DNA of 57,409 nt from assembly GCF_900215655.1 (NCBI RefSeq), contig NZ_OBEN01000010.1, forward strand, positions 1 through 57,409, in the 5' to 3' direction. The stretch is from Hydrogenobacter hydrogenophilus. GTDB lineage: Bacteria; Aquificota; Aquificia; Aquificales; Aquificaceae. The notes beneath the pieces were generated by a model. It was not told where the DNA came from. It did not search any database and saw nothing but the letters and a program-made list of their open reading frames with translations. Below are positions 25,497 through 34,589 of this stretch, piece after piece (position 1 is the stretch's first letter; each line of letters begins with the position of its first letter). The translations under genes were made by a program, and so were the position numbers.

Positions 25497-27482
25497 TTAA
25501 AAGACATAAGAGGCATTCACATAAAAGGTCCTTCCGGGTTCTGGCACTTTAACACCGCTCCTGAAGGGATCCCTTTGGTAAGACAGGTAGTCGTAGTACT
25601 TTTTATCCAAAAGGTTATCAATACCTGCTGTGATGGTTATACCCTTGTAGTTTCCACCCACCTTGAAGTTTAAGATGCCATAGCCAGAGGTTTTTTGCTC
25701 ATTAAGGTCTTTGTCCACCCTGTATTGGGTTGCAGAAAGGACTGTTTCTACTTCTCCAAAGTAATTGCCCCTGTCGTACCTTATAGCTAACCTGGCTTTC
25801 AAAGGTGGTATCTCTGCAACATTAGAGCTGGTTATATTTTTCTCAGGCTTGGTGTCCTTTTTTGCCTGAACATAAGAGAGACCTCCAAAGAAGAACAGGC
25901 TGTCTGTGATGGCAAGTCTTGAGTCCAGCTCACCACCAAAGAACTGAGCATTTATATTTTCGTAGGAGCGAGCCATGTTGCTCATAACACTCATAACACT
26001 GTTAATTTTTTGTTGGTTGTGAACTGTGATGTAGTCCTTTACATAGCTATAAAAAGCAGTAGCCTTTACGAAAAGCCTGCCCGTAGAGTATTTGATGCCA
26101 AGATCTAACTCTGTGTTTCTGGAAGGCTTGAGGTTGGGATTTCCTACCCAATCAAAGGTCATGCGTTTGAGAGCAAAGTATCTTTCCTGTGGGTCTGGTA
26201 CTCTGACTGAATGACCAAGTCCTGCAAAGAGTTCTGTAGTCTTTGAAAGCTCATAAAAGATCTGTATGTTTCCGGAAGGATAAGTATCTGTCTTTGAGGT
26301 GCTTCTTGTGTTTTTGTAAGCGTAGTAAAGGTCAGTATTTGCTTTGCTACTATCTGCCTGAGTTTTTGTACTGTCTAACCTCATACCTGCCACAAGCCTG
26401 AGCTTTTCTGACAGTTTTTTCTTATATTCGCCGTATACCCCCAAACTATCTGTGTCCACATCGGGTATGATGTATTGAGTATTACCCATCATATAATTGA
26501 CTGCATCCCAGTTTCTTTTGTAAGCCTCAAAACCTACAAGGAAACTTCCCAACTCACCCTCTATCCTTCCACCGTAGGTTTTGCTTTTTGCATCCGTTGC
26601 CATGGACCAAGGCATCATACGAGAACTTAACCTGTAGCGGTCGTCCATCCAGTGATCCACTTTGGTGTAGTAAAGCTCAAAGCGAGCTTTATTTAGACGG
26701 TAGCTTAAGTTAAACCTGTCCGTCTTATCGTAGATGGCGTCCATCAAAAGGTAAGGGTAAAGCACATGCCTTGCATCCTGTTTAGTATAAGCAATCTCAA
26801 GCTCGTGGTTTTCAAAGGGTATAAAACCAAACTTTGTCCAGTATGTGTTTATCTCAAAGGCTTTGGAGTTTATGAACTGGGGCTTATAGTTGGCGTATTG
26901 GGTAAATCTATTTCCATCTCCGTCTTTGTAAGGTTTAGAGTACTTGTAGGAGTGTCCTGCTAGTCCGTAAAATTTGTCATCTGCGTAAGAAACAACAGGT
27001 GAGAGGTTTATAAAGCTAAAAGACCCAGCATTCGCATTGAGCTTGAGGTGAAAGCCTCTCTCTGGTTTTTTGGTAATTATATGGACAAGCCCTGCCATAG
27101 AACCCTGATGTCTTATGTCAAAGGGACCTTTGATCAGCTCTATCTTTTCCACTTCAGAAAAGTCCACATGGAAGGCAGGTGGATCCATCCTGTTGGGACA
27201 CGCACCGTACACCCTCTGATCATCTATGAGTACATTAATGTTATCCCTGTAAAAACCCCTCAGGACCACATCGTTAGCTATACCACCTTTTCTTATCTTC
27301 CATATACCTCCTAGCTTGGTGAGAGCCTCGCCCACATCTTTAGCAGAATTCTCTCTTACCTCCCTCACCTCCAAACTATCCTTGAAAGTTTCTTTCTTGG
27401 CTTTTACTTCCACCTCTTTTAGTAAGAGCTCCTGAGCGTAGCTTACAGATAGCAGTGCGGTTATCATAAAAAACCTCTTCAT
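25497..27482 (-). CDS. TonB-dependent outer-membrane receptor, copper type
   Basis: A 661-aa receptor: signal peptide (1-16), plug domain and a beta-barrel ending in the aromatic FYVNASYVF. In the plug, GACPNRMDPPAFH (93-105) closely resembles the copper-binding plug motif that I associate with the OprC/NosA receptors. Methionine-rich loops (MMPWSM, VMSVMSNM) fit Cu(I) binding. The likely role is copper uptake, relevant to copper enzymes such as cytochrome oxidase or nitrous oxide reductase. GGAGGTAGTAAT lies directly before the ATG. The assignment to copper rather than siderophore rests on one motif and the Met content. Confidence 0.85.
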   Translation of the reverse strand: MKRFFMITALLSVSYAQELLLKEVEVKAKKETFKDSLEVREVRENSAKDVGEALTKLGGIWKIRKGGIANDVVLRGFYRDNINVLIDDQRVYGACPNRMDPPAFHVDFSEVEKIELIKGPFDIRHQGSMAGLVHIITKKPERGFHLKLNANAGSFSFINLSPVVSYADDKFYGLAGHSYKYSKPYKDGDGNRFTQYANYKPQFINSKAFEINTYWTKFGFIPFENHELEIAYTKQDARHVLYPYLLMDAIYDKTDRFNLSYRLNKARFELYYTKVDHWMDDRYRLSSRMMPWSMATDAKSKTYGGRIEGELGSFLVGFEAYKRNWDAVNYMMGNTQYIIPDVDTDSLGVYGEYKKKLSEKLRLVAGMRLDSTKTQADSSKANTDLYYAYKNTRSTSKTDTYPSGNIQIFYELSKTTELFAGLGHSVRVPDPQERYFALKRMTFDWVGNPNLKPSRNTELDLGIKYSTGRLFVKATAFYSYVKDYITVHNQQKINSVMSVMSNMARSYENINAQFFGGELDSRLAITDSLFFFGGLSYVQAKKDTKPEKNITSSNVAEIPPLKARLAIRYDRGNYFGEVETVLSATQYRVDKDLNEQKTSGYGILNFKVGGNYKGITITAGIDNLLDKKYYDYLSYQRDPFRSGVKVPEPGRTFYVNASYVF

Positions 27483-27552
27483 ATTACTACCTCCTTAAGT
27501 GCTGTTAACAATAACATAATTTTATTTTATTTTTAACTTAAAAACAACCGAG

Positions 27553-27558
27553 TATAAT
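27553..27558 (+). promoter_or_regulatory. -10 box for leaderless pabC
   Basis: TATAAT lies nine bases before the pabC ATG with no ribosome-binding site between. No good -35 hexamer is evident in the A+T-rich stretch upstream. Confidence 0.45.
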
Positions 27559-27567
27559 CTTATTCAC

Positions 27568-28308
27568 ATGGTAAATAGAAGCCTTTTTTACGGTGAGGGA
27601 CTTTTTGAAACCATACTCTACAGAGGAAGGACACCAAAACTATTGCGCCACTATAGAAGACTGTCAGAAAGCGCCAAATACTTTCACATACCTTGTCCAG
27701 ACTATGAGACCTTTTGCATTAAGATAGAGGAAAAGACAAAGGGCAGAAAGGATCTTTACGTAAAGGTCTGCCTTTTATCTTATGGAAAGCCAAGATACTA
27801 TGAAATACCTCACGAATACAAGCTTAAAGTTTTTGTCTATAGATATAAGCCAAAGCTTCAGCCTGCAAGTGTGTGCATCTCTCATTTTCTTAGACATTCC
27901 TCTGATCCCATCATAAGGCACAAGACCCTAAATTATCTTTTTAACATAACGGTAAAAAGACACGCCATGCAGATGGGCTATTTTGATGGTCTTATACTAA
28001 ACGAAAGAGGACACATTACCGAGTGTTCTTCTGCAAACCTTCTGATAGTTAAAAAGGGAAACATATACACACCGCATAGAAATTCTGGGCTTCTCTTTGG
28101 TACTACTCTTCAGAGCCTTATGGAAAAGGTAAAAGTAGAAGAAGCAGAGCTAACCTTAAAAGACTTATTTGATGCGGATCACATCTTTTTAACCAATAGC
28201 CTTATAGGGGTTCTGCCCGTTATCACAGTGGAGGACAAGACCCTTAGAATAGACCAAGACCTGGCTAAATACCTGCAAGTTATAGTTCAAGAAGAAAACT
28301 CAGAATGA
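27568..28308 (+). CDS. pabC: 4-amino-4-deoxychorismate lyase (class IV aminotransferase fold)
   Basis: A 246-aa PLP enzyme that splits aminodeoxychorismate to p-aminobenzoate and pyruvate for folate. The PLP lysine is in RHKTLNYL, and ITECSSANLLIV is the conserved glutamate-cofactor motif. Branched-chain or D-amino acid aminotransferases share the fold, but coupling to pabB by a four-base overlap decides the call. The start appears leaderless. Confidence 0.9.
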   Translation: MVNRSLFYGEGLFETILYRGRTPKLLRHYRRLSESAKYFHIPCPDYETFCIKIEEKTKGRKDLYVKVCLLSYGKPRYYEIPHEYKLKVFVYRYKPKLQPASVCISHFLRHSSDPIIRHKTLNYLFNITVKRHAMQMGYFDGLILNERGHITECSSANLLIVKKGNIYTPHRNSGLLFGTTLQSLMEKVKVEEAELTLKDLFDADHIFLTNSLIGVLPVITVEDKTLRIDQDLAKYLQVIVQEENSE

Positions 28309-29339
28309 GGCTTTTATTGGCAGGTTCTTGGCTAAATAGAAGAGGCTTATACGAAGCTCGCGTGCGTAAAGTGATGTTTCTTGACGACCTTGAAAAACTA
28401 CCTACAGATGGCTTTCCTTACTTTTTAGTAGTATCTTATGAAATGACAAGGCAGACCACTAACATCCGTGTAAAAACTTCGGACTTTCCTCCCATAGTTG
28501 TGGCACACATAGATGGTTTTCAACCAGTAGATTTAAAAGAAGGCAATACATATTTGAAATTCATAGGAAGCAGTATGTCAGATGAAGATTTCATAAAAGC
28601 TGTAAAACTCGTAAAGGAATATATAAAGGACGGGGTTGTCTACCAGATAAACATCAGCAGGAGGTTTGATTTTGAGCTAAGAGGAACTCCAGATGATCTT
28701 TTCTATGGCTTTTACCAAAGACAGCCAGTAGAGTATGCTTTTCTGCTGGATTGTGAGGAATTTTATGTGCTTTCTGGCTCTATGGAGCTGTTTTTGGAAA
28801 AAAGGGGAAACACACTAAAAAGCCAGCCCATAAAAGGTACATCCTCCTCTTACAGAGCACTAAGGAATAGCCAAAAGGACAGAGCGGAGAACCTTATGAT
28901 AACAGACATGATGAGAAACGACCTTAGTAGGATAGGTAGCCATGTTGAGGTCAAAGAGCTTTTCAAAATAAAAAGATACAAAACACTGTATCAGATGTAT
29001 TCCACTGTTGAATGTAAAACTTCAGCGTCTTTAAAAGAAATACTTCTTGCGACCTTTCCTCCTGCATCTATAACAGGAGCACCCAAAATAAAGGCTGTTG
29101 AAATAATAGATAGAATTGAACCTCACAGCAGAGCATTTTACTGTGGATGCGCTGGCTTCGTAAGAGGTAATGACTTTACCCTTTCGGTGCTCATAAGGAC
29201 TGCCATAGGAAAGGAAAATAAAGTTTCCTATTACGCAGGTTGCGGTATAGTTTGGGACTCAGAACCACACAAGGAACTGAGAGAGCTTTACCTTAAAATA
29301 AAAGCTTTCAATCCAGAATTTTCTAATCCATCCATTTGA
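28305..29339 (+). CDS. pabB: Aminodeoxychorismate synthase component I
   Basis: A 344-aa chorismate-binding enzyme, shorter than TrpE because the N-terminal regulatory part is reduced and the LLES tryptophan motif is absent. QPIKGTSS, DRAENLMITDMMRNDLSRIG and TGAPKIKAVEIID are the core motifs. PIKGT, with Lys in place of the Ala of TrpE, is the marker of PabB. It works with a glutaminase, probably the TrpG at 22724-23314. The end overlaps the convergent TPR lipoprotein by 17 bases. Confidence 0.93.
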   Translation: MRLLLAGSWLNRRGLYEARVRKVMFLDDLEKLPTDGFPYFLVVSYEMTRQTTNIRVKTSDFPPIVVAHIDGFQPVDLKEGNTYLKFIGSSMSDEDFIKAVKLVKEYIKDGVVYQINISRRFDFELRGTPDDLFYGFYQRQPVEYAFLLDCEEFYVLSGSMELFLEKRGNTLKSQPIKGTSSSYRALRNSQKDRAENLMITDMMRNDLSRIGSHVEVKELFKIKRYKTLYQMYSTVECKTSASLKEILLATFPPASITGAPKIKAVEIIDRIEPHSRAFYCGCAGFVRGNDFTLSVLIRTAIGKENKVSYYAGCGIVWDSEPHKELRELYLKIKAFNPEFSNPSI

Positions 29340-29871
29340 GAGTTATTCTATAGCCCTCTTCATCTTTGGGTTTTTTCTTTAACTTTCCTTTGCCCTTCTT
29401 ATGCTTTTTATCTTCACCTTCGTAATAAACTGCTACAAGTTCGTTTCTCGGGTCTATACTTTTTGCCCTTTCAAAGTAAAGGACCGCATCATCATCTCTT
29501 CCCATGTATAAAAGAGTAAGCCCTAAGGTGGCATAAACCCTCGCTGTCCACACAGGGTCTGGTGCGTACCTTATTACCAAGTTTAGCCTCTCATATGCCT
29601 GCGGGTAGTATCCACACATACCTTCCGCTACACCAAGCCAGTAAAGAGCGTAAAAGTTCCTCGGATCTTTTTCAAGAGCCTTGTTAAATTCATGAATCGC
29701 CTGTTTGCAGTGTCCTTTGGCAAGCTGTTTTTTACCGTTTTCTAATGCCTTTTCTGAAGCTACAGCAAGCCCAGGTGGTCTATGGACAGGCTCCTCCCTT
29801 ACAACTACTGTTTTTTCAGCACAAGAAAACCCAAAAAGCATCACTAATAAAACTAATGACCTTAGCATCAT
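29323..29871 (-). CDS. TPR-containing lipoprotein
   Basis: A 182-aa exported protein with a lipoprotein signal peptide: a hydrophobic run ending LFGFSC with the lipidated Cys17. Three tetratricopeptide-like repeats follow, including KKQLAKGHCKQAIHEFNKAL and DDAVLYFERAKSIDPRNEL, and the C-terminal part is very basic (HKKGKGKLKKKPKDEE). It is probably an outer-membrane-anchored assembly or scaffold protein. The ATG at 29871 overlaps the polA stop in an ATGA, so translation is coupled to polA; a longer frame from 29883 is less likely. Confidence 0.8.
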   Translation of the reverse strand: MMLRSLVLLVMLFGFSCAEKTVVVREEPVHRPPGLAVASEKALENGKKQLAKGHCKQAIHEFNKALEKDPRNFYALYWLGVAEGMCGYYPQAYERLNLVIRYAPDPVWTARVYATLGLTLLYMGRDDDAVLYFERAKSIDPRNELVAVYYEGEDKKHKKGKGKLKKKPKDEEGYRITLKWMD

Positions 29872-31595
29872 TCCTTTACCCACCTGTCTTTTATTATACT
29901 CTCAACTTCCACAGGTACTCGTTTGAGTATAACCTTTCCTGCATGCTTCATAGCTTTCTCCAAAAGCTCCTTTACTGTGATTGCGTCCTTTTCTTCGCAC
30001 TCAACCACTATCTCGTCGTGCACAAGATTAACCACCTGAGCTTTTAAACCTTCCTTCTTTATTTCCGCATCAAACATGAGTACAGATAGTTTGAGAAGGT
30101 CTGCTCCTGAGCCCTGCACTGGATAATTTACCGCATCAGGAAAAGTATGAGCCACATACTTCCTACCCAAAAGAGTATAACCCCTTGATTCTTTAAACTC
30201 TTTTAGCTCTCTCTTTACCTTTTCGTGCCAGTTTTTAAAGCTCACAAAGTATTCAAAAAACTTATCCCTTATCTTCTGGGCTTCATCAACGGATAAGTCT
30301 ATACCGTAGCTTTTTGCATACTCAGAAAGACCTTTTGCAGATATACCGTATATGAGACCAAAGTTCACCGCCTTGGCAAGCTGTCTTTCTTCCTTACTAA
30401 CCTCTTCCTCCCTCTTTCCTAAAAGGATGCTGGCTGTGTATCTGTGAAGGTCTCTTCCTTCTTTGAAGGCTCTTATCATCTTCTCATCTCCCACATACTC
30501 ACTTGCGATCCTCAGCTCAATTTGAGAAAAGTCCGAGATAACGAGAATTTTCCCTTCTCGTGCCTTAAATACGCTTCTTAGCTCCCTTGGTATGTTTTGA
30601 ACGTTGGGATTTAGGCTTGACATCCTTCCTGTTATAGCACCTATCTGTTTAAATTCTGGATAAACGCTTCCGTTTTTTATGTAGCTTTTTATCTCCTCAA
30701 GCTTGTCAAGAAGCTTTTTAATGCTTCTTATCTCAAGAAGCTTTTGGACAACGTGGTGATATGTAAAAGAGGACAACACCTTATCGTCAGTGGATATATT
30801 GCCCTTTTCTGTTTTGGGAAGGTCAAGGCCCAAATTCTTAGTTAGGAACTCTCCCAGCTGTTTGGGAGACATGGGATCCACTCTGTATGCTACCATAAAG
30901 TCCATCACTTTCTTTTGTAGAGACCTTTTGTATTCTTTTATTAGTTCATCCACCTTGCTTTCATCTACACCAATGCCGTTTAATTCTAACTTGGCAACCT
31001 CTTGCACAAAAGCCATCTCTATTATGGCTATGGGATTTTTAAGTCCAAACACCTTAGATGTTCTTGTTTTGAGAAGTATCTCTTCTTGGTGTTTGTCTGA
31101 GTTAAGTTTCTCAAGCATTATAAAAAACAGGTCTTTTACCATCTTAACATCAAGGGCTGCATACTCTAACTGCTCTTTTGAGAGAACCGCCTTTGCCCAA
31201 TTAGACATCTGTAGGCTTTTATCTATCACCTTACCCAAGTAGTGCATAGCAACCTTTTGCAAAGAGTGTCTTTCTATCTCACCAATAAGCTGACTTGCTA
31301 TCATGGTATCAAAGACTGCGTAAGGTTCTATCTCGTATCTGTAAAGGAACTTAAGGTCGTATTTGAGATTGTGCCCCACTATACCCTTGTCCGCAAGCAG
31401 GTTTTTTAAAAACTCCACTCCGTATTCTCCTGTTTCAAAAAGATCCACAATATATATGCTTTCTTTATCTCCTAACTGCACTAACCTTATCTTTTCTTCA
31501 GTGGTTTCTGTGTCAAGGAAAACATAACTTTCGGACTTTAACTTATTTTCCAAATGGCGCAAACCCTCTCTTGATGTTATATAACTGTACTTCAT
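29868..31595 (-). CDS. polA: DNA polymerase I, Aquificae type without 5' nuclease
   Basis: A 575-aa family A polymerase with a 3'-5' exonuclease domain (FLDTETTEE near 26, later YAALDVKMVKDL) and the palm/fingers motifs VISDFSQIELRIAS, KAVNFGLIYGIS and LVHDEIVVECEE. The 5'-3' exonuclease domain of about 290 residues is absent. This shape is characteristic of Aquifex-type Pol I, a lineage reported to be related to thermophilic viral polymerases and to apicoplast PREX. The start overlaps argA by four bases. Primer removal must be done by a separate nuclease. Confidence 0.95.
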   Translation of the reverse strand: MKYSYITSREGLRHLENKLKSESYVFLDTETTEEKIRLVQLGDKESIYIVDLFETGEYGVEFLKNLLADKGIVGHNLKYDLKFLYRYEIEPYAVFDTMIASQLIGEIERHSLQKVAMHYLGKVIDKSLQMSNWAKAVLSKEQLEYAALDVKMVKDLFFIMLEKLNSDKHQEEILLKTRTSKVFGLKNPIAIIEMAFVQEVAKLELNGIGVDESKVDELIKEYKRSLQKKVMDFMVAYRVDPMSPKQLGEFLTKNLGLDLPKTEKGNISTDDKVLSSFTYHHVVQKLLEIRSIKKLLDKLEEIKSYIKNGSVYPEFKQIGAITGRMSSLNPNVQNIPRELRSVFKAREGKILVISDFSQIELRIASEYVGDEKMIRAFKEGRDLHRYTASILLGKREEEVSKEERQLAKAVNFGLIYGISAKGLSEYAKSYGIDLSVDEAQKIRDKFFEYFVSFKNWHEKVKRELKEFKESRGYTLLGRKYVAHTFPDAVNYPVQGSGADLLKLSVLMFDAEIKKEGLKAQVVNLVHDEIVVECEEKDAITVKELLEKAMKHAGKVILKRVPVEVESIIKDRWVKE

Positions 31596-32038
31596 AGCTC
31601 CAATATCATAGCTATCTCATCGCACTGTGGAAATTTAACACAATTTATACATTCTCCCCAAACTTTGTGGGGAAGGGTTTCCTTTTTCACCTCACGGAAG
31701 TTAAACCTGCTAAAAAAATCTGTTGCGTAAGTGAGCACAAAAACTCTCTTTATGCCAAGCTGTTTAGCCTCTTCAAGGCACTTTTCTACCAAAAGGGAGC
31801 CAACACCGTTGTTTCTGTGATCTCTTCTTACCGCAAGACTCTTTATCTCTGCTAAGTCTTCCCACACTATGTGAAGAGCGGAGCAACCTATCACCTCCTC
31901 TTCATCTTCACATACCCAAAAGTCCCTTATATCTTCGTAGATGGAGTTTAGGCTTCTGGGTAAAAGAATGCCCTCCTTGGCGTATTCATTTATAAGTGTG
32001 TAAAGTTTGGGAGCATCTTTCAAAATAGCTTTTCTCAC
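31592..32038 (-). CDS. argA: Single-domain N-acetylglutamate synthase (GNAT)
   Basis: A 148-aa GNAT acetyltransferase for the first step of arginine synthesis. The acetyl-CoA loop is RRDHRNNGVGSLL; the C-terminal HKVWGECINCVKFPQCDEIAM is typical of short ArgA proteins and distinguishes it from generic GNATs. The longest frame starts with ATG 32044, but TATAAC on this strand ends just two bases before it. The GTG at 32038 lies eight bases after that box and begins directly at the conserved RKAILKDAP, so a leaderless GTG start is preferred. Confidence 0.82.
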   Translation of the reverse strand: MRKAILKDAPKLYTLINEYAKEGILLPRSLNSIYEDIRDFWVCEDEEEVIGCSALHIVWEDLAEIKSLAVRRDHRNNGVGSLLVEKCLEEAKQLGIKRVFVLTYATDFFSRFNFREVKKETLPHKVWGECINCVKFPQCDEIAMILEL

Positions 32039-32075
32039 CTTCATGTGTTATAATTTACGCCCGGAGGGAATAAAG

Positions 32076-32324
32076 ATGCTGTTTCAAAAATCCTTTTGGT
32101 TAAACTTAGTTCTCTTGGTAGGTTTTTCCTTTTCTTGTCCAGCAAGCATAAGCATAGAGGATGCTATACGGATAGCAAAACCTTATGTGGGAGAGGTGAT
32201 CCATTCAAGCAAAGGACAGAGCAAGAAAACGGGAGAATGCTACTACAGAGTTAGAGGCACAGAAGGAACCGCTCTGATAGATGCCAAAGACGGAAAGCTT
32301 ATAAGGTTTTACAGGAGTAGGTAG
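32076..32324 (+). CDS. Small exported PepSY-like protein
   Basis: An 82-aa protein with an N-terminal signal peptide (hydrophobic to about residue 20, with a Cys in SFSCPAS) and one PepSY-like domain: ISIEDAIRIAKPYVGEVIHSS and ending GTALIDAKDGKLIRFY. PepSY proteins often inhibit peptidases or sit in membranes with redox proteins. GGAGGG precedes the ATG, and TATAAT at 32049-32054 serves as -10. It diverges from argA and converges with tldD. Confidence 0.7.
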   Translation: MLFQKSFWLNLVLLVGFSFSCPASISIEDAIRIAKPYVGEVIHSSKGQSKKTGECYYRVRGTEGTALIDAKDGKLIRFYRSR

Positions 32325-32325
32325 A

Positions 32326-33741
32326 TTAACCAACATCATATCCGCCCAGCACTAAGGACCTTATGCGCAAAGTAGGTTGTGCATCTGTGACGGGCACTCC
32401 CTGACCATCCTTACCGCAAGTGCCTATGCTCCATCCCAAGTCGTTTCCTACCGCATCCACATCTTGCAAAGCTCTTGGTCCGTTTCCCATAAGCATGGCA
32501 GACCTTATGGGATAAGTGATCTCGCCATTCTCTATGAGATAACCTTCCATAATCTCAAAAACAAAATCACCTGTGAGAGTGTTTACCTCACCTCCTCCCA
32601 TCTTCACAACATAAACACCCCTCTTTGTGTCTTTTAGGATGTCATCAGGATTATCCTTGCCCGGCAGTATAAAGGTGTTTGTCATTCTCACCATAGGTAC
32701 ATAAGCATAGCTCTGCCTTCTACCGTTTCCTGTGGAGCCAACTTTGTCTTTCATGGCACTCAGTCTGTCATACATATAACCCACAAGGTAGCCCTTGTCT
32801 ATAAGAAGGGTTCTTTGAGCAGGTACTCCCTCGTCATCTACAGTAAAAGAACCGTTATATCCTTCAAGGCTTGCATCATCTACTACACTTACAAGCTCGC
32901 TGGCAACTTTTTCACCAAGCCTACCTTTGTACACAGAAAGACCCTTCTGAACCAGGTCCGCCTCAAGCCCATGCCCCACCGCCTCGTGTATCATAGTGCC
33001 ACCAGCCTGAGAGGACATCACCACAGTAAAGCTTCCCGCTGGTGCAGGCTTTGCAGAAAGCATAAGCAGAGCTCTTTTTACTGCTATGTCCGCTATCAAC
33101 TCTGGAGGTTTTTCTTTAAAGATCTCAAAACCTCTGAGACCACCTAATGACTCATAACCCCTCTGCAATGTGTGTCCGTCGCTTACCACCACATCTGTAA
33201 AGAACACCACTCTTTTCTGTTCGTCCTCTGCGGTCTCTCCCAGATTGTTAATTATCAAAACCTCCCTTGTCTTGTCCATAAGCACCACCAGCACCTGCTT
33301 TACTTTGTCTCCGTAACTTCTTGCCCTTTCGTTGGCTCTTTTGAGAAGCTCAGTCCTGTAGGCTATATCCTGAGCATCTATGTCTATTTCCACATGGGTT
33401 TTTCCTCTTATGTACCTTTTGCCTACCGCAACTGGACCACAGGCATTACCCATAGACAAAGCCTTTGCTATCTGTACCAAGTTTTCAAAGGTTATGTCAG
33501 TAGTATAACCATAATAGGTTTTACCATCTTTTATAAGCCTTATGCCTACTCCTTCGTCAATGCCCCACTGGACCTTCTCTACTTTGTTGTTCTCAAAGTG
33601 TATCCTGCAAATCCTAGACCTCTCGTAAAAGATCTCACCGTACTGTCCACCACCCGACATAAGATAAGACAGTATATAACCTGCCTTCTCCTTGAGAAGG
33701 TCTTTAACACTTTCTTGAGTCTGTAGCATCTTAGAAGCCAA
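32326..33741 (-). CDS. tldD: TldD-family metalloprotease
   Basis: A 471-aa cytoplasmic zinc protease. HEAVGHGLEAD (metal motif at 252-257) and the downstream Gly-rich GGGEVNTLTGDF match TldD. In enterobacteria TldD works with TldE on peptides such as microcin precursors and CcdA; no tldE is in the window. Its start overlaps the Nfu gene by 11 bases, so the two are translated together. A long N-terminal region includes YGEIFYERS, typical for the family. Confidence 0.93.
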   Translation of the reverse strand: MASKMLQTQESVKDLLKEKAGYILSYLMSGGGQYGEIFYERSRICRIHFENNKVEKVQWGIDEGVGIRLIKDGKTYYGYTTDITFENLVQIAKALSMGNACGPVAVGKRYIRGKTHVEIDIDAQDIAYRTELLKRANERARSYGDKVKQVLVVLMDKTREVLIINNLGETAEDEQKRVVFFTDVVVSDGHTLQRGYESLGGLRGFEIFKEKPPELIADIAVKRALLMLSAKPAPAGSFTVVMSSQAGGTMIHEAVGHGLEADLVQKGLSVYKGRLGEKVASELVSVVDDASLEGYNGSFTVDDEGVPAQRTLLIDKGYLVGYMYDRLSAMKDKVGSTGNGRRQSYAYVPMVRMTNTFILPGKDNPDDILKDTKRGVYVVKMGGGEVNTLTGDFVFEIMEGYLIENGEITYPIRSAMLMGNGPRALQDVDAVGNDLGWSIGTCGKDGQGVPVTDAQPTLRIRSLVLGGYDVG

Positions 33742-33994
33742 AGGTGGTGGGTATGTCCATATTCACATCCTTGACTTCCTTTATCTCTGGGAACTTGTTC
33801 TTTAAGGCTCTTTCTATACCAGCCTTTAGTGTAAGTACGGACATACCACAACCAGAACACGCACCCATCATACGCACTAAAACAGTGCCATCTTCCAACA
33901 CATCTACAAGCTCCACATCTCCACCGTCAAACCTAAGAGCAGGTCTTATCTCATCAAGAACCGCTTCTACTTCCTCTCTTGTAGGCATAGCCAT
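33731..33994 (-). CDS. NifU-like C-terminal domain iron-sulfur carrier
   Basis: An 87-aa protein that is just the Nfu domain. The pair C46-x-x-C49 in GACSGCGMS binds a 4Fe-4S cluster at a homodimer interface for delivery to apo-proteins. FDGGDVELVDV is the second family motif. The usual start is uncertain between residues 1 and 3 (both Met). It heads a two-gene unit with tldD. Confidence 0.92.
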   Translation of the reverse strand: MAMPTREEVEAVLDEIRPALRFDGGDVELVDVLEDGTVLVRMMGACSGCGMSVLTLKAGIERALKNKFPEIKEVKDVNMDIPTTFGF

Positions 33995-34046
33995 TTTTAA
34001 CCTCCTTAAAGTTTATTAGAATAAAATACTCCAAAAGACGCTAAAG

Positions 34047-34556
34047 ATGGATGAGAAAAGTCAGTTTGTTGTGATAGGTAAAATTGTGGATACTTACGGA
34101 CTTAAGGGATACATAAAGGTGGAACCTTACCTTGAGCCAAAGCATTGGAAAAAATTAAAGGTTGTGTTTCTCAAAAAGAAAGGCGGTGATTACTTACCTT
34201 TTACATTAGAAGATGTTAAAAGGCACGGAAGGTATGTACTGGTTAAGTTCTCTAACTGTGAAGATGTGGAATCTGCTCGCAGGTATGTATCCGCTAAGGT
34301 CTTTCTACCTACCCATCAACTTCCAAAGACGGGAAAGGAAGAGTACTATTACTTTGAGCTGGAGGGTATGGAGGTCTACACGCAGAGCGGAAAGTTTTTA
34401 GGTAAGATCACGGGGATTTTGGAAACACAGCCTTACAACCTTCTTGAGCTTGATGAGGGCAGGGGATACATACCCTTTACTCAAGCCATGGTAAAAAAGG
34501 TGGACAAAGAAAATAAAAAAATAGAAGTGTCTGATCTTCTATCCGAGCTTTATTGA
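34047..34556 (+). CDS. rimM: 16S rRNA processing protein RimM
   Basis: A 169-aa ribosome maturation factor that binds S19 and the 30S head. VIGKIVDTYGLKGYIKVEPY is the N-terminal RimM motif, and the PRC-barrel follows with YYYFELEGMEV and FTQAMVKKVD. No trmD or rpsP neighbour is present, unlike the usual operon. The CRISPR-cas operon begins 33 bases downstream with its own -10 box. Confidence 0.93.
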   Translation: MDEKSQFVVIGKIVDTYGLKGYIKVEPYLEPKHWKKLKVVFLKKKGGDYLPFTLEDVKRHGRYVLVKFSNCEDVESARRYVSAKVFLPTHQLPKTGKEEYYYFELEGMEVYTQSGKFLGKITGILETQPYNLLELDEGRGYIPFTQAMVKKVDKENKKIEVSDLLSELY

Positions 34557-34562
34557 TTATAT

Positions 34563-34568
34563 TATAAT
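34563..34568 (+). promoter_or_regulatory. Probable -10 box of the cas operon
   Basis: TATAAT lies 21 bases before the cas6 ATG, in the 33-base gap after rimM. GAGGGAGGA follows as ribosome-binding site. The -35 region is weak (TATCCG at 17-base spacing), so an activator or low expression is possible. Confidence 0.5.
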
Positions 34569-34589
34569 TATTTTTAACTGAGGGAGGAT

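Noticed and set aside
33172-33726. A 184-codon plus-strand frame opposite tldD
   Set aside because: Antisense shadow of a clear metalloprotease gene.
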